Both the position numbers and the translations under genes were made by a program. From positions 1-64,000 of the forward strand of contig JADBJK010000027.1 of NCBI GenBank assembly GCA_014874485.1: 64,000 nucleotides of DNA, written 5' to 3'. Positions within the stretch are counted from its first letter, which is position 1. Each line of letters opens with the position of its first letter. The notes below the pieces were generated by a model. That model did not search any database and had not been told where the DNA came from. It was given only the letters and a program-made list of their open reading frames with translations. The DNA comes from Chloroflexota bacterium (GTDB lineage: Bacteria; Chloroflexota; Anaerolineae; DTLA01). Below, piece by piece: positions 41,771 through 51,607 of this stretch.

Positions 41771-44371
41771 ATGAGATTCCGCGCTCTCTCGTTGGCTCTG
41801 CTTCTGGCCGGGGTGCTCGCCGTCGGGTCGCAGGGCGAGGCGACGGACGCCCGTCCGGTGCTGGCGGCTGCGCTGCATTTCCCCGCGGGGCGCGCCCCCG
41901 TGGCCCTGCTGGGCCTGGATGCCAACGCGGACGGAATCCCTGACATCGTGGCGGCGGCCAGGGATGACGATAGCATCGCGTTCTTGCGGGGCGTCGGGAA
42001 CGGCACGTTCCGCAGCGCCGTGCTTTCTCCGGCCTGCCCCGCCATCACGGCGCTGGCGTATGCGGATTTCAACCGCGATGGCCGCGTGGACTTGGCCTGC
42101 GTGGGCCAGACCGAGGAGGCGGTGCGCGTCCTGCAGGGCAGTGGTGCGGGCACCTGGGCGCTGCGCGTGTCGTTGCCGCTGGAGGGGCTACCCGGCGGGG
42201 TGGCTGTGTCCGACGTGAACGGGGATGGGCGGGCCGATGTGGTCGTGTCGGTCCCCGGTGGCGGCAAGGTGGTCGTCTTCCCTGGGCGCGGCGACGGCAC
42301 GTTTGCGACCGGGCTGGTCGTGGAAGTGTCGCCGGGGGTGGCCGATGTTGCGCTCGCGGACTTTGACGACGACGGGGTTGTGGACATGGCGGCGGCGATT
42401 CCCACCGCGGGCCGCATATCCCTGCTCGCAGGGACGGGTTCTGGCTCGTTTGCGCCGGCGGGCGCTCTCCTCGCGTCGCCGGGCTTGCATGGCCTCGTTG
42501 CTGCCGATGCGAACGCGGATGGTCATGTGGACCTGGTGGCGGTGGATTCGGCAACCGACCGGGTGTTCTGGTGGCGCGGCCTCGGCGACGGGACCTTTGC
42601 CGAGCCGCTCTACGCACTGGCGGACCGAGAGCCGATGGGTGTGGCCGTGGGCGACGTGAACGGGGACGGTTTGCCGGACCTGCTCACCGCGAACGCTGCG
42701 GGGCGGACGCTGTCGGTTGTCCACTCCTCGGCCGGGGGGCTGGGCGTGGCATCTCATGTGCCTGCGGGCGAAACCCCGGCGGCGGTGGCCCTGGCCGACT
42801 GGAACCGCGACGGGTGGCTGGACGCGGCGGTGGCCGACGCCTCGCGGGACAGGGTTGTGCTCTTCCTGGGCGATGGCGAGGGCGGGCTGGCATCCGCGCG
42901 CAGGTATCCGGTCGGCGACGGGCCGGTTGCCGTGCGGCTCGCGGACGTGGATGGGGATGCTTGGCCCGACGTGCTGGTGCTCAACAGCCAGGGCCGGACG
43001 TTGACGTTGTTTCGGGGCAGGGGAGTTGGCGGGCTTGAGCCGTGGGCCGCGCTGGGCACCGGCAGTTATCCCCGCGATGTCGTCGCCGGCGATTTCAACC
43101 GCGATGGGCGGGCGGATGTCGTCATCGCCAACATGGGGAGCGGGGATGTGTGGGCATATTTCGCCACCGCCGATGGCACCTGGGATGGGCCGCGCACGAC
43201 TTTCCTGTCCGGGTGGCCCGAAGGACTGGCGGCAGGCGACTTCAACGGCGATGGCAACCCCGATTTGCTCGTGGGCGACACGTTGGCCGATGCCGTGCGG
43301 GTGCTGTACGGCACAAGCGGCGGCGATTTCCACGAGGGCGCGCTGCAGTACGCGGCCGGGCCCGACCCCCGACATCTGGCCGTGGCCGACCTGAACCGCG
43401 ACGGCAGCCCGGACGCCGTGGTGGGGTGCGAGGCCGGGCAGCAGATCACCGTGTTGCTCGGCACGTCGGCGGGGACGTTTTTGAAGTCCGCATTGCCCGC
43501 CGGCGGGCGGGTTGGCGGGCTGGATGTGGGCGATGTCAACGGCGATGGCGTGCCCGACATCGCCATTGCGCTTCGGGACGCGGGCCAAGTGGGGATTCTG
43601 CTGGGCAACGGGAATGGCTCGTTCGGAACGATGCGCAAGTTCGGCGTTGGCGCGGACCCGACGGGGATTGTCCTCGCCGATGTGGACGGCGACGGTGCGC
43701 TGGACGTGGCGACGGCGAACCGAGGTTCGGGGAGCGTCAGTGTGCTTCTGGGGGACGGGAGCGGCGGGTTCGGCGGCCCGCAGGATTACGAGGCCGGGCT
43801 GTGGCCGGCGGACGTGGGCGCAGCGGATGCGGACCGCGATGGCGATGCCGATGTCTTCGCGGCCGACGCCCACAGCGATGCATTGTGGGCGCTGGTGAGC
43901 ACGGCGGCGCCACACCCCCGCGTGTTCAAAGGCGACTTGCTGGATCCCATCCGCGCGGGCGACAATCAGCGCTACTTCATCACCGTAACGAACCTGCGGC
44001 GCGTGCCGATCACGCAGGTGGTGCTCACTGACACGCTGCCCCCGGGCCTGGATTTCGTGAGCGCGGACTCGGGCGGCGTGGGGCAGTGGGGCAATCCCAT
44101 CGTTACGTGGAATCTGGGCACGTTTGGGCCGGGCGAGGAGCGGACGATTCGCCTGGTCGCGCACACCCGCTCGTCGCTGGCGGGCGGGTCGGTGTTCACG
44201 AACACAGTGGTGCTGGCCTGCGCCGAGTGTGTCCCGACGACGGCGCGGGCGGATACGACGGTGCTGGCCCCGACCCCGACGCCTAGCCCCACGCCTACGG
44301 CGTCGCCCGTGCCCACGCGCGTGCCGGTGTCGCATTGGCTTCGGCTGCCGGTGATTTGGGTGGGCAAGTGA
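41771..44371 (+). CDS. Secreted FG-GAP/VCBS-repeat protein with C-terminal DUF11-like domain
   Basis: The 866-residue protein has a signal peptide and then about 14 repeats with calcium-binding-type loops (D-x-N-x-D-G-x-x-D, such as DFNRDGRVD and DVNGDGRAD), expected to form beta-propellers. A DUF11-like Ig domain follows (NQRYFITVTNLRR...WNLGTFGPGEERTIRLVA). It ends with a Thr/Pro tail and a short hydrophobic C-terminus with LPVIWVGK. GGAGG just before ATG 41771 sets the start. It is likely a surface adhesin or extracellular binding protein; no catalytic motif is seen. Confidence 0.85.
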   Translation: MRFRALSLALLLAGVLAVGSQGEATDARPVLAAALHFPAGRAPVALLGLDANADGIPDIVAAARDDDSIAFLRGVGNGTFRSAVLSPACPAITALAYADFNRDGRVDLACVGQTEEAVRVLQGSGAGTWALRVSLPLEGLPGGVAVSDVNGDGRADVVVSVPGGGKVVVFPGRGDGTFATGLVVEVSPGVADVALADFDDDGVVDMAAAIPTAGRISLLAGTGSGSFAPAGALLASPGLHGLVAADANADGHVDLVAVDSATDRVFWWRGLGDGTFAEPLYALADREPMGVAVGDVNGDGLPDLLTANAAGRTLSVVHSSAGGLGVASHVPAGETPAAVALADWNRDGWLDAAVADASRDRVVLFLGDGEGGLASARRYPVGDGPVAVRLADVDGDAWPDVLVLNSQGRTLTLFRGRGVGGLEPWAALGTGSYPRDVVAGDFNRDGRADVVIANMGSGDVWAYFATADGTWDGPRTTFLSGWPEGLAAGDFNGDGNPDLLVGDTLADAVRVLYGTSGGDFHEGALQYAAGPDPRHLAVADLNRDGSPDAVVGCEAGQQITVLLGTSAGTFLKSALPAGGRVGGLDVGDVNGDGVPDIAIALRDAGQVGILLGNGNGSFGTMRKFGVGADPTGIVLADVDGDGALDVATANRGSGSVSVLLGDGSGGFGGPQDYEAGLWPADVGAADADRDGDADVFAADAHSDALWALVSTAAPHPRVFKGDLLDPIRAGDNQRYFITVTNLRRVPITQVVLTDTLPPGLDFVSADSGGVGQWGNPIVTWNLGTFGPGEERTIRLVAHTRSSLAGGSVFTNTVVLACAECVPTTARADTTVLAPTPTPSPTPTASPVPTRVPVSHWLRLPVIWVGK

Positions 44372-44459
44372 AACACGGCCCGCCTGCGCGGGAGGTGCAA
44401 CCTCAGCAGAGCGGGTTCCATGTTGTGTTGGTAAGTTCATACAGACAGATACCCTGCCG

Positions 44460-44533
44460 CGTCATTGCGAGCGAAGCGAAGCAATCCCGCGCTCGCACAG
44501 AGATTGCTTCGGGGCTTCGCCCCTCGCAATGAC
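44460..44533. repeat. Palindromic cassette R9 upstream of tRNA-Gln
   Basis: A 74-bp copy runs from GTCATTGCGAGCGAAGCGA to CTCGCAATGACA. It lies 90 nt upstream of the tRNA. Confidence 0.8.
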
Positions 44534-44581
44534 AGCGCTCCCCCGACCGAAGGCGAAACCGAATCGGCGGAGGCCCGATTT

Positions 44582-44610
44582 TTGCATTGGCGGCGGATTT
44601 GTGCTATCAT
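44582..44610 (+). promoter_or_regulatory. Promoter of tRNA-Gln
   Basis: TTGCAT (44582-44587) and TATCAT (44605-44610) are separated by 17 nt, with the tRNA starting 12 nt after the -10 box. Confidence 0.6.
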
Positions 44611-44621
44611 AGGTGCGGTTC

Positions 44622-44692
44622 TGGGGGATCGTCTAGCGGCAAGACAACTGACTCTGGATCAGTCGACCCAGGTTCGAATCCTGGTCCCCCAG
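44622..44692 (+). tRNA. tRNA-Gln (CUG anticodon)
   Basis: Acceptor arms TGGGGGA and TCCCCCA pair, the anticodon loop CTCTGGA reads CTG, the D-arm contains GTCTAGCGGCAAGAC and the T-arm GGTTCGAATC. CCA is not encoded. glnS lies about 730 nt downstream. Confidence 0.95.
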
Positions 44693-44768
44693 CCTGATGC
44701 AGTGTCCGGCTGGCAGAAGGCGATTCTGCGAGTCGGATTTTTGTTATGGCGCAGCGACCCCGCTAGGC

Positions 44769-45316
44769 GTGAGATTGCTTCGCTTCGCTCGCAATGGCGG
44801 ATGATGGGGTGTCATGGGCACGTGCGACGCACCTCCGAGGTGCGTCGCACGTGGGGCCGACTGGATGACTTCGCTTCGCTCGCAATGACAGGTAAGGGTT
44901 GTCATTGCGAGGGGCGAAGCCCCGAAGCAATCCCCGGGGTGCGAGATTGCTTCGCTTCGCTCGCAATGGCGGATGATGGGGTGTCATGGGCACGTGCGAC
45001 GCACCTCCGAGGTGCGTCGCACGTGGGGCCGACTGGATGACTTCGCTTCGCTCGCAATGACAGGTAAGGGTTGTCATTGCGAGGGGCGAAGCCCCGAAGC
45101 AATCCCCGGGGTGCGAGATTGCTTCGCTTCGCTCGCAATGGCGGATGATGGGGTGTCATGGGCACGTGCGACGCACCTCCGAGGTGCGTCGCACGTGGGG
45201 CCGACTGGATGACTTCGCTTCGCTCGCAATGACAGGCAGAGGTGTCATTGCGAGGGTGCGAAGCACCCGAAGCAATCCCCGGGGTGCGAGATTGCTTCGC
45301 TTCGCTCGCAATGACA
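44769..45316. repeat. Palindromic cassette R10 with three 172-bp tandem copies
   Basis: Tandem copies begin about 172 bp apart (ATGATGGGGT at 44801, 44973 and 45145). Each contains GATTGCTTCGCTTCGCTCGC, the perfect 17+1+17 palindrome (44819-44853, 44991-45025, 45163-45197) and GTCATTGCGAGGGGCGAAGC. The copies are nearly identical, implying recent amplification. No gene is seen between tRNA-Gln and glnS. Confidence 0.9.
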
Positions 45317-45340
45317 AGATGGACGCTTCGGCAGCGCCGC

Positions 45341-45369
45341 TTGATTCCGGGGCAACTCCATGCTATAGT
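45341..45369 (+). promoter_or_regulatory. Promoter of glnS
   Basis: TTGATT (45341-45346) and TATAGT (45364-45369) are separated by 17 nt. The ATG is about 50 nt beyond the expected start of transcription. Confidence 0.65.
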
Positions 45370-45424
45370 ATGCGCGCGGCGGTATGAGCCGGCGCAACCC
45401 TGCGCGCAACGAGGGAGTGAATCC

Positions 45425-47125
45425 ATGGCAACGACAAACGAGTCTCCTGTCCCATCCAATTTCATCCGAGACGCCATTGAGGAGGACTTGCGCACGGGCA
45501 GGTTCACCTACGTGCGCACGCGGTTCCCCCCGGAGCCGAACGGCTACCTCCACATCGGCCACGCCAAGGCCATCTGCATTGACTTCGGCATGGCCGAGGA
45601 GTTCGGCGGCCAGTGCAACCTGCGATTTGACGACACGAACCCGGTCAAGGAGGAGTCGGAGTACGTAGAGGCCATCAAGCGCGACATCCGCTGGCTGGGG
45701 TTTGACTGGGGCGACCGCGAGTACTACGCCTCCGACTACTTTGAGCAGTTGTACGAATGGGCCGAGCAACTCATCAAAGAAGGCAAGGCCTACGTGGACA
45801 GCCTCAGCGAGGAGGAGATCAAGGAGTACCGCGGCGCGTTCGGCATCCCCGGCAAGGAAAGCCCGTACCGGAACCGTTCCGTGGAGGAGAACCTGGACCT
45901 GTTTCGGCGGATGCGTGCGGGCGAGTTTCCCGACGGCGCGCATGTGCTCCGCGCGAAGATTGACATGGCGTCGGGCAACATGAACCTGCGCGACCCCATC
46001 ATGTACCGAATCCGCCACGTGTCGCACCATCGCACCGGCGACAAGTGGTGCATATACCCGCTGTACGACTGGGCGCATGGGCAGTCCGACTCCATTGAGG
46101 GCATCACCCACTCGCTGTGCGACCTGGCCTACGAGGACCATCGGCCACTGTACGACTGGTTCCTTGAGCAACTGGGCATCCACCACCCTCGGCAGATTGA
46201 GTTCGCGCGGCTCAACCTGAGTTACACGGTATTGAGCAAGCGGCTGCTGCTGCAACTGGTGGAGGCCGGGCACGTCAGCGGCTGGGACGACCCGCGCATG
46301 CCGACCCTCGCGGGGATGCGCCGCCGTGGCTACACCCCAGAGGCCATCCGCACCTTCTGCGACCGCATCGGCGTGGCCAAGAACGAGAGCATCGTGGACA
46401 TCTCGCTGCTGGAGCACTACGTGCGAGAGGACCTGAACAAGCGGGCGCAGCGCGTGATGGCGGTCCTGCATCCGGTGCGGCTGGTCATCACGAACTACCC
46501 CGAGGACAAGGTGGAGTACGTGGAGGCGGTGAACAACCCCGAGGACCCCGCTGCCGGGACGCGGTTGGTGCCCTTCTCCCGTGTGCTGTACGTGGAGCGC
46601 GACGACTTCCGCGAGGACCCGCCCAAGGGGTGGTTCCGGCTTTCGCCCGGCCGCGAGGTGCGTTTGCAGCATGCGTACTACGTAACGTGCCGGGAAGTGG
46701 TGAAGGACGCATCGGGCGAGGTTGTGGAACTGCGCTGCACATATGACCCCGAGACGCGGGGCGGGCGCTCGGCGGATGGCCGCAAGGTGCCGGGCACGCT
46801 CCACTGGGTGTCGGCGGCCCACGCCCTGGATGCGGAGGTGCGCCTGTACGACTACTTGTTCACCAAGCGCGACCCCACCGAGGTGGAGGAGGGGAAGGAC
46901 TTCAAGGAGTACCTGAACCCCAACTCGCTGGAGGTGGTGCGCGGGTGCAAGGTGGAGCCGAGCCTGAAGGGAGCCGCGCCCGGAAGCCGTTATCAGTTCT
47001 TGCGGGTGGGCTACTTCTGCGTGGACCCGGATTCCACCGACGAACGGCTCGTGTTCAATCGCACCGTGGGCCTGCGGGATACGTGGGCGAAACTGGAGCA
47101 GTCCCTGGGCAAGGGCAAGGCGTAG
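45425..47125 (+). CDS. glnS: Glutaminyl-tRNA synthetase
   Basis: The 566-residue class I synthetase has [16 protein letters not shown] with the HIGH motif and VLSKR in place of [18 protein letters not shown], the FDDTNP block and the C-terminal anticodon-binding beta-barrels (GCKVEPSLK...[12 protein letters not shown]) are diagnostic of GlnRS rather than GluRS. The start is ATG 45425 behind AGGGAG; the longer frame to 45242 runs through repeats. It charges the tRNA-Gln encoded upstream, so the genome does not need the GatCAB route for this tRNA, although it may have it as well. Confidence 0.95.
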   Translation: MATTNESPVPSNFIRDAIEEDLRTGRFTYVRTRFPPEPNGYLHIGHAKAICIDFGMAEEFGGQCNLRFDDTNPVKEESEYVEAIKRDIRWLGFDWGDREYYASDYFEQLYEWAEQLIKEGKAYVDSLSEEEIKEYRGAFGIPGKESPYRNRSVEENLDLFRRMRAGEFPDGAHVLRAKIDMASGNMNLRDPIMYRIRHVSHHRTGDKWCIYPLYDWAHGQSDSIEGITHSLCDLAYEDHRPLYDWFLEQLGIHHPRQIEFARLNLSYTVLSKRLLLQLVEAGHVSGWDDPRMPTLAGMRRRGYTPEAIRTFCDRIGVAKNESIVDISLLEHYVREDLNKRAQRVMAVLHPVRLVITNYPEDKVEYVEAVNNPEDPAAGTRLVPFSRVLYVERDDFREDPPKGWFRLSPGREVRLQHAYYVTCREVVKDASGEVVELRCTYDPETRGGRSADGRKVPGTLHWVSAAHALDAEVRLYDYLFTKRDPTEVEEGKDFKEYLNPNSLEVVRGCKVEPSLKGAAPGSRYQFLRVGYFCVDPDSTDERLVFNRTVGLRDTWAKLEQSLGKGKA

Positions 47126-47159
47126 CCCAAGGGCCTGGGGCAGTGCTTGCTGTGATGTC

Positions 47160-47196
47160 AACGCCACCGACTGCGGATGTCAGCCGGTGGCGTTTT
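47160..47196 (+). terminator. Rho-independent terminator after glnS
   Basis: A stem with perfect 9-bp arms (47161-47169 with 47185-47193) is followed by TTTTC. Confidence 0.75.
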
Positions 47197-47237
47197 CATA
47201 GGGGGCCGGCCCCCGACCTGAAGACGGAGGCACGCTC

Positions 47238-47852
47238 ATGGCAAAGGCAAGGAGGCTTAAGAACGCATGGGTGCTCTGGGTCATCGCGCTGGCGACCGTT
47301 GGGATCACGGTGGCCGCGGAGTTGACCGCGCCCGTGGCCAACCCGCTGGGGGCAGCGATCCGCGGGTTGGCGCTGACCGGCTACCAGTTGATCTTCTGGG
47401 CCATTGTGTCGTCGGCATACGTGCCCCAACTGGTGCGCTTCTTCGGCAGGCCGTTCATCAAGATCCATCACCTTGCGTCCGTAACGGGCCTGGTGTGCAT
47501 CACGCTGCACCCGATTTTGGTGGCGGTGGACAGCCGAAGCGCGGGCGTGTTCCTGCCGCGGTTTGACTCGGTGCAGGTGTTCCTGCAACTGGGCGGGCGG
47601 CCGGCGTGGTACCTCATCGCCCTGGCGGTCGCGGCGGCTCTGCTGCGGCAGCGCCTCGGCGCGGGATGGCGGGCGGTGCACATGGCGAACTACGTGGCGT
47701 TCGCCCTGGCGACGGCCCACGCGAACCTGCTGGGCGGCAACTTCCAATCGCCCGTGCTGCGCGTCGGGTCATGGGTTCTCCTGGCCGCAATGGTGGCCGC
47801 CTTCGCACGGAGGCGATTCGTGGCAAGGCGCAGCGCCCGCCGCAAGGCATGA
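47238..47852 (+). CDS. Ferric-reductase-like transmembrane protein
   Basis: The 204-residue protein has about five membrane helices. Paired His (HHLASVTGLVCITLH and VHMANYVAFALATAH) are spaced like haem ligands of ferric-reductase or cytochrome-b domains. It lacks the flavin domain of NOX enzymes and may be MsrQ-like or an orphan electron carrier. GGAGG lies before the ATG. It appears monocistronic. Confidence 0.72.
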   Translation: MAKARRLKNAWVLWVIALATVGITVAAELTAPVANPLGAAIRGLALTGYQLIFWAIVSSAYVPQLVRFFGRPFIKIHHLASVTGLVCITLHPILVAVDSRSAGVFLPRFDSVQVFLQLGGRPAWYLIALAVAAALLRQRLGAGWRAVHMANYVAFALATAHANLLGGNFQSPVLRVGSWVLLAAMVAAFARRRFVARRSARRKA

Positions 47853-47905
47853 GCACAAGGGAGCAAGTTCGCACGAAATTTTAAACTCCGCTTTGCGCGG
47901 GGCTC

Positions 47906-47934
47906 TTGACAGGGCTTCGCGCATGCGCTACACT
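47906..47934 (+). promoter_or_regulatory. Promoter of the 5'-nucleotidase gene
   Basis: Perfect TTGACA (47906-47911) and TACACT (47929-47934) are separated by 17 nt. Confidence 0.75.
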
Positions 47935-47941
47935 TCTAGTG

Positions 47942-48246
47942 AGCTCCGTGAGGGGCGCGGGCAGAGGATTCCATCGCTTCTTGAGCGGGCCTCTGGTTTG
48001 GGTCATGAGCGTGTCGCCGCGAAGGGCACGACTACTGGACCTGCTGCACCCCAGCCCATCGGCAACGCACGCTCTCCGTGGTCTGCGTCGTCGTGCTCGT
48101 CGCACAGCGGCATCGCTGCAGCGGCAGAAAGGAGGTGAGACCAGGGCTTCGATTGTGTACCCTCGGGACGCCCCGCCTTGTTGGCGGCGTACCCCCCAGA
48201 ATCGCGTGTATCCCCCGTTTGTTCATACGCGGAAAGGAGGTTCCGT
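47942..48246 (+). other. 305-nt leader of the 5'-nucleotidase gene
   Basis: The leader contains a nested hairpin (CAGAGG with CCTCTG enclosing CGCT/AGCG near 47965-47998) and two AGGAGG sites, one at ~48131 with no convincing gene after it and one just before the ATG at 48247. A basic frame beginning ATGAGCGTG at 48005 has no family match. No known riboswitch is recognised. Confidence 0.4.
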
Positions 48247-51200
48247 ATGAAAGGCCGACTGTTCGGTTTGTTTGTGATCCTTTCGCTCCTGCTGGCGGCG
48301 ATTCCCGCCACCGCTGCGCCGCCCAGCGCATCGGGTGGCCCATCCGCTGCCGCAATCCCCGATGACCTGGCCCACGCAGTAACGCTCACGGCGGTAGAGG
48401 ACACGTGGATCAACGGCTGGCAGCCCAACGCCAACTACGCCACCCGCAACGAGTTCTACGTGCGCAACGGCAACGTCCACGCGGCGCTCCTCAAGTTTGA
48501 CCTGTCGGGCATCCCGGCGGGTGCAACGGTGCTGCAGGCGCGGCTGACGGTGTATCCGGTGGACGCGGCGTGGACGATCCCCCACCCATTTACCCTCTCG
48601 GCGTACCAGGTGTACCGCGCTTGGAACGAACGGGAGGCGACGTGGCTGAACGCGACGATGGGCGACATGTGGGGCATGCCTGGCGCCAATGACTCGGCGA
48701 CGGACCGCGATGCGACCGCCGCGGATTCCGTTACGCTTCTGGGCACCGAGACCGAGGCCAGCCTGGATGTTACCTCGGTGGTGGCCGACTGGGTCGCCGG
48801 TACAGCCGCGAACAACGGTCTGTTCCTGGGCGGCAGCGCCACCAAGGCCATGGCCCGCGCCTTCGCGTCGTCCAGTTACTACGACCCGACCATGCGCCCG
48901 AAACTGTACGTCCTGTACACCACGTACCCGGTGGATGGCAAGGGCGTGATGAACTTCCCGGCCTCCGCGGACACCTGGATCAGCGAATGGTCGCCTGGGA
49001 TGAACTACGAGGGCCGCGACCGCATCAAGGTTCGCACTGGCGGCGAGTTTGAAAGCCTGGTCAAGTTTGACCTGAGCAGCGGCATGATTGCCGAGATGCT
49101 GCCCGAGGGTGCCGTCGTTGCGAAGGCCACGCTGAAACTCTACAACCTCACCGAGCCGCCCGTGTATGACGGACTACCCCCCGGGGATGATTGGAAGGCG
49201 CCGATCGCGACCTTCTCGTTGGCTCCCAAAGCCAAGCCCAAGGGTGGAGCGGCTCCCAACGCCATCGGTGCCGCCGATGCGCCGTACTGCTCGCCCGACA
49301 TGTACGAGCCCGACAACACGATGGATCAGGCGCAGTGGTTCACGGTGGACGGCCTGCCCCAGACCCATGGCTTCCATGTGTGCGAAGACGTTGACTTCGT
49401 GAAGTTTGAGGCTATGGCCGGCACGCGCTACATGATCCAGACCCTGCGCCTGGGCCAGCGGTACGACACGATGCTGTTCCTGTACGATGCCAGCGGGACG
49501 CTGCTGGCCATGGATGACGACAGCGGCCCAGGATACGCGTCCAGCATCGTCTGGACGGCTCCCGCCGACGGCGTGTACTACGTCAAGGTCATAGAGTGGC
49601 CGTACGACTGCAATCCGCTCAGCCCGTGGTTTGACTGCTCCAGCGGCAGTTACGACCTGGCGATTCGGTCGCTGGGCCTGCACGTGTACAAGTCGCTGAA
49701 GGGCTGGTCCGCGGGCGAAGCGACGTGGACGAACGCGTCGGCAAGCGAGATGTGGGAGATCGCCGGTGGCCGCGGCGCATCCGACCGCCAGACGCCCACG
49801 CTGGACCTGGTTCCGATGCCCACCCACAAGGGCTGGGTGGAACTGGATGTAACGCAGGCGGTGCGCGACTGGACGATGGACATGACCGCCGCCGAGGACA
49901 ATTACGGGTTCCTGGTGGAGGCGGCCGATGACGTCGCGCGCGAGTACGTCTTCGCGTCCATGGAGTACAGCGATCCCACCAAGCGGCCGGTGCTGGAAGT
50001 CGTGTACGTGGTCAAGCCGGCCGACATCCTGCTGAACGTGGTGGCGACCAATGACTTCCACGGCGCGCTGGTGGGCCGCACCTACTCATGGTCCCGCGGG
50101 AATGTGGTCGGCGGGCTGGCCTGGATCGCCGGGTACTACAACGTGCTCCGGAACCTGAACCCGGGCGGCGTCATCCCGCTAGATGCGGGCGACATGATGC
50201 AGGGCACGCTGGAGAGCAACTACTTCTTCGGCGAGTCCACCATCGCCGGCTTCAACGCCCTGGGACTGATGGGCGCGACCTTCGGCAACCACGAGTTTGA
50301 CTGGGGCATAGACAAACTGCTGGACCGTGTGGCCCAGTCCAACTTCCCGTGGGTGTCGGCGAACATCCGCCTGAAGGCGACGGGCGAGCGGCCCGACTGG
50401 GCTGTGCCCTACACGTACATTGAGGCGAAGGGCATCAAAATCGGGCTGATCGGCGTCGCGTTGCCGGAGACGGGCAGCATCACGAATCCGGCGTACACCG
50501 GGCACCTGGACTTCACCGACCCGGCCACCGAGATCAACGCCATCCTTGACGAGGTCTGGGCGGGCGGCGCGAACATGGTCATCGTCCTCGCGCACATCGG
50601 CGGGTTCGCGCCCGACTACGGCGACATCGCCAAACTCGCCAACGCCCTGGACCCCGCCAAGGTCAACATGCTGATCTCGGGGCACACGCACTCGCAGATC
50701 GCCACGACCATCCACGGCATCCCCGTGATCCAGAGTTACAACGGCGGCAGCGCGTTCGGGCGCGTGGACTTCCTGGTTGACCCGTGGCTCAAGACGGTGA
50801 ATTCGTTCACCGTGAAGCCCACGCAGAACGTGTACAACACGTGGGGCGGCGGCCCGGCCACGTATGAAGGCCAGCCGGTCGCGCGCGATGAGGCCGTCGC
50901 CGCGGCGCTGCAGCCCTACCTGGACGCGGTGCAGGAACTCAAGAACACGGTCATCGGCGAGGCGGCGGTGCCCCTGGTCCGCAACTATCGGTACGAGTCC
51001 AACATGGGCAACTTTGTAACGGACGCCATGCGGGCCTATGACGACACGATAGACTTCGCCATGACCAACAGCGGCGGGCTCCGCGCCGACATAGACGCCG
51101 GGCCCATCACCTACGGCGAACTGTTCTCGGTGCTGCCGTTCGGCAATACGTTCGTCAAGGTGTGGCTGACCGGCGAGCAGGTGCGCGCCACGCTGGAGGA

Positions 51201-51528
51201 CGGCATCACGGGTCAGCACGGCATCGTGCAGGTGTCGGGGCTGCGGTTCACGTTTGACTACGACCTGCCGGCGCAATCGCGCATCATCGGCGACGTGATT
51301 GATGCCCGCACCGGCGAGCCGCTGGATCCGACGCGCACGTACGTGGTGCTCGTCAACAACTTCATGGCCAGCGGCGGCGATCACTACGGGACGCTGCCTC
51401 TGGCTCCGCAGCAGGACACGTACACCGTGGACATTGAGTACATGGTGGAGTACGTGAGGACGCACTCGCCCATCAGTGCCACGGTGGAAGGACGGATCAC
51501 GGCGCTGGGCACGCCTCCGCCGTACTAG
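48247..51528 (+). CDS. Secreted DNRLRE/PPC-domain 5'-nucleotidase (UshA-like), 1093 aa
   Basis: A signal peptide (MKGRLFGLFVILSLLLAAIPATA) is followed by two DNRLRE-type beta-sandwich domains (TAVEDTWINGWQPNANYATR and PASADTWISEWSPGMNYEGR). A PPC domain is inserted inside the second (DMYEPDNTMDQAQWF...GVYYVKVIEW). A metallophosphatase follows (NVVATNDFHGALVG, GNHEFDWG, LISGHTHSQ) and the 5'-nucleotidase C-terminal domain (NMGNFVTDAMRAY, TNSGGLRADI, LPFGNTF). It probably hydrolyses extracellular nucleotides to nucleosides and phosphate. The inserted PPC domain resembles that of the propeller protein at the left edge. AGGAGG lies before the ATG. Confidence 0.9.
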   Translation: MKGRLFGLFVILSLLLAAIPATAAPPSASGGPSAAAIPDDLAHAVTLTAVEDTWINGWQPNANYATRNEFYVRNGNVHAALLKFDLSGIPAGATVLQARLTVYPVDAAWTIPHPFTLSAYQVYRAWNEREATWLNATMGDMWGMPGANDSATDRDATAADSVTLLGTETEASLDVTSVVADWVAGTAANNGLFLGGSATKAMARAFASSSYYDPTMRPKLYVLYTTYPVDGKGVMNFPASADTWISEWSPGMNYEGRDRIKVRTGGEFESLVKFDLSSGMIAEMLPEGAVVAKATLKLYNLTEPPVYDGLPPGDDWKAPIATFSLAPKAKPKGGAAPNAIGAADAPYCSPDMYEPDNTMDQAQWFTVDGLPQTHGFHVCEDVDFVKFEAMAGTRYMIQTLRLGQRYDTMLFLYDASGTLLAMDDDSGPGYASSIVWTAPADGVYYVKVIEWPYDCNPLSPWFDCSSGSYDLAIRSLGLHVYKSLKGWSAGEATWTNASASEMWEIAGGRGASDRQTPTLDLVPMPTHKGWVELDVTQAVRDWTMDMTAAEDNYGFLVEAADDVAREYVFASMEYSDPTKRPVLEVVYVVKPADILLNVVATNDFHGALVGRTYSWSRGNVVGGLAWIAGYYNVLRNLNPGGVIPLDAGDMMQGTLESNYFFGESTIAGFNALGLMGATFGNHEFDWGIDKLLDRVAQSNFPWVSANIRLKATGERPDWAVPYTYIEAKGIKIGLIGVALPETGSITNPAYTGHLDFTDPATEINAILDEVWAGGANMVIVLAHIGGFAPDYGDIAKLANALDPAKVNMLISGHTHSQIATTIHGIPVIQSYNGGSAFGRVDFLVDPWLKTVNSFTVKPTQNVYNTWGGGPATYEGQPVARDEAVAAALQPYLDAVQELKNTVIGEAAVPLVRNYRYESNMGNFVTDAMRAYDDTIDFAMTNSGGLRADIDAGPITYGELFSVLPFGNTFVKVWLTGEQVRATLEDGITGQHGIVQVSGLRFTFDYDLPAQSRIIGDVIDARTGEPLDPTRTYVVLVNNFMASGGDHYGTLPLAPQQDTYTVDIEYMVEYVRTHSPISATVEGRITALGTPPPY

Positions 51529-51549
51529 ACTGAGACGGTTGCCCAATCC

Positions 51550-51582
51550 CTCGGCGCAGCAGGCCCTGCTTGCTGCGCCGAG
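51550..51582. terminator. Bidirectional terminator
   Basis: A 12-bp perfect stem (51550-51561 with 51571-51582) closes a 9-nt loop and is followed by TGTTTT on the plus strand. It lies between the nucleotidase and the convergent CDP-alcohol transferase. Confidence 0.75.
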
Positions 51583-51607
51583 TGTTTTCCGGGCAGAGGA
51601 TTCTGGG

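Noticed and set aside
44769-45316. CRISPR array
   Set aside because: The 172-bp repeats have no spacers and belong to the palindromic cassette family.
45242-45424. N-terminal extension of glnS
   Set aside because: The added residues are encoded by the repeat cassette; GlnRS homology begins after the ATG at 45425.
47906-48250. Basic small protein in the nucleotidase leader
   Set aside because: The frame is Arg/Pro/Ser-rich by composition and has no credible ribosome-binding site or homology; it lies between promoter and gene.
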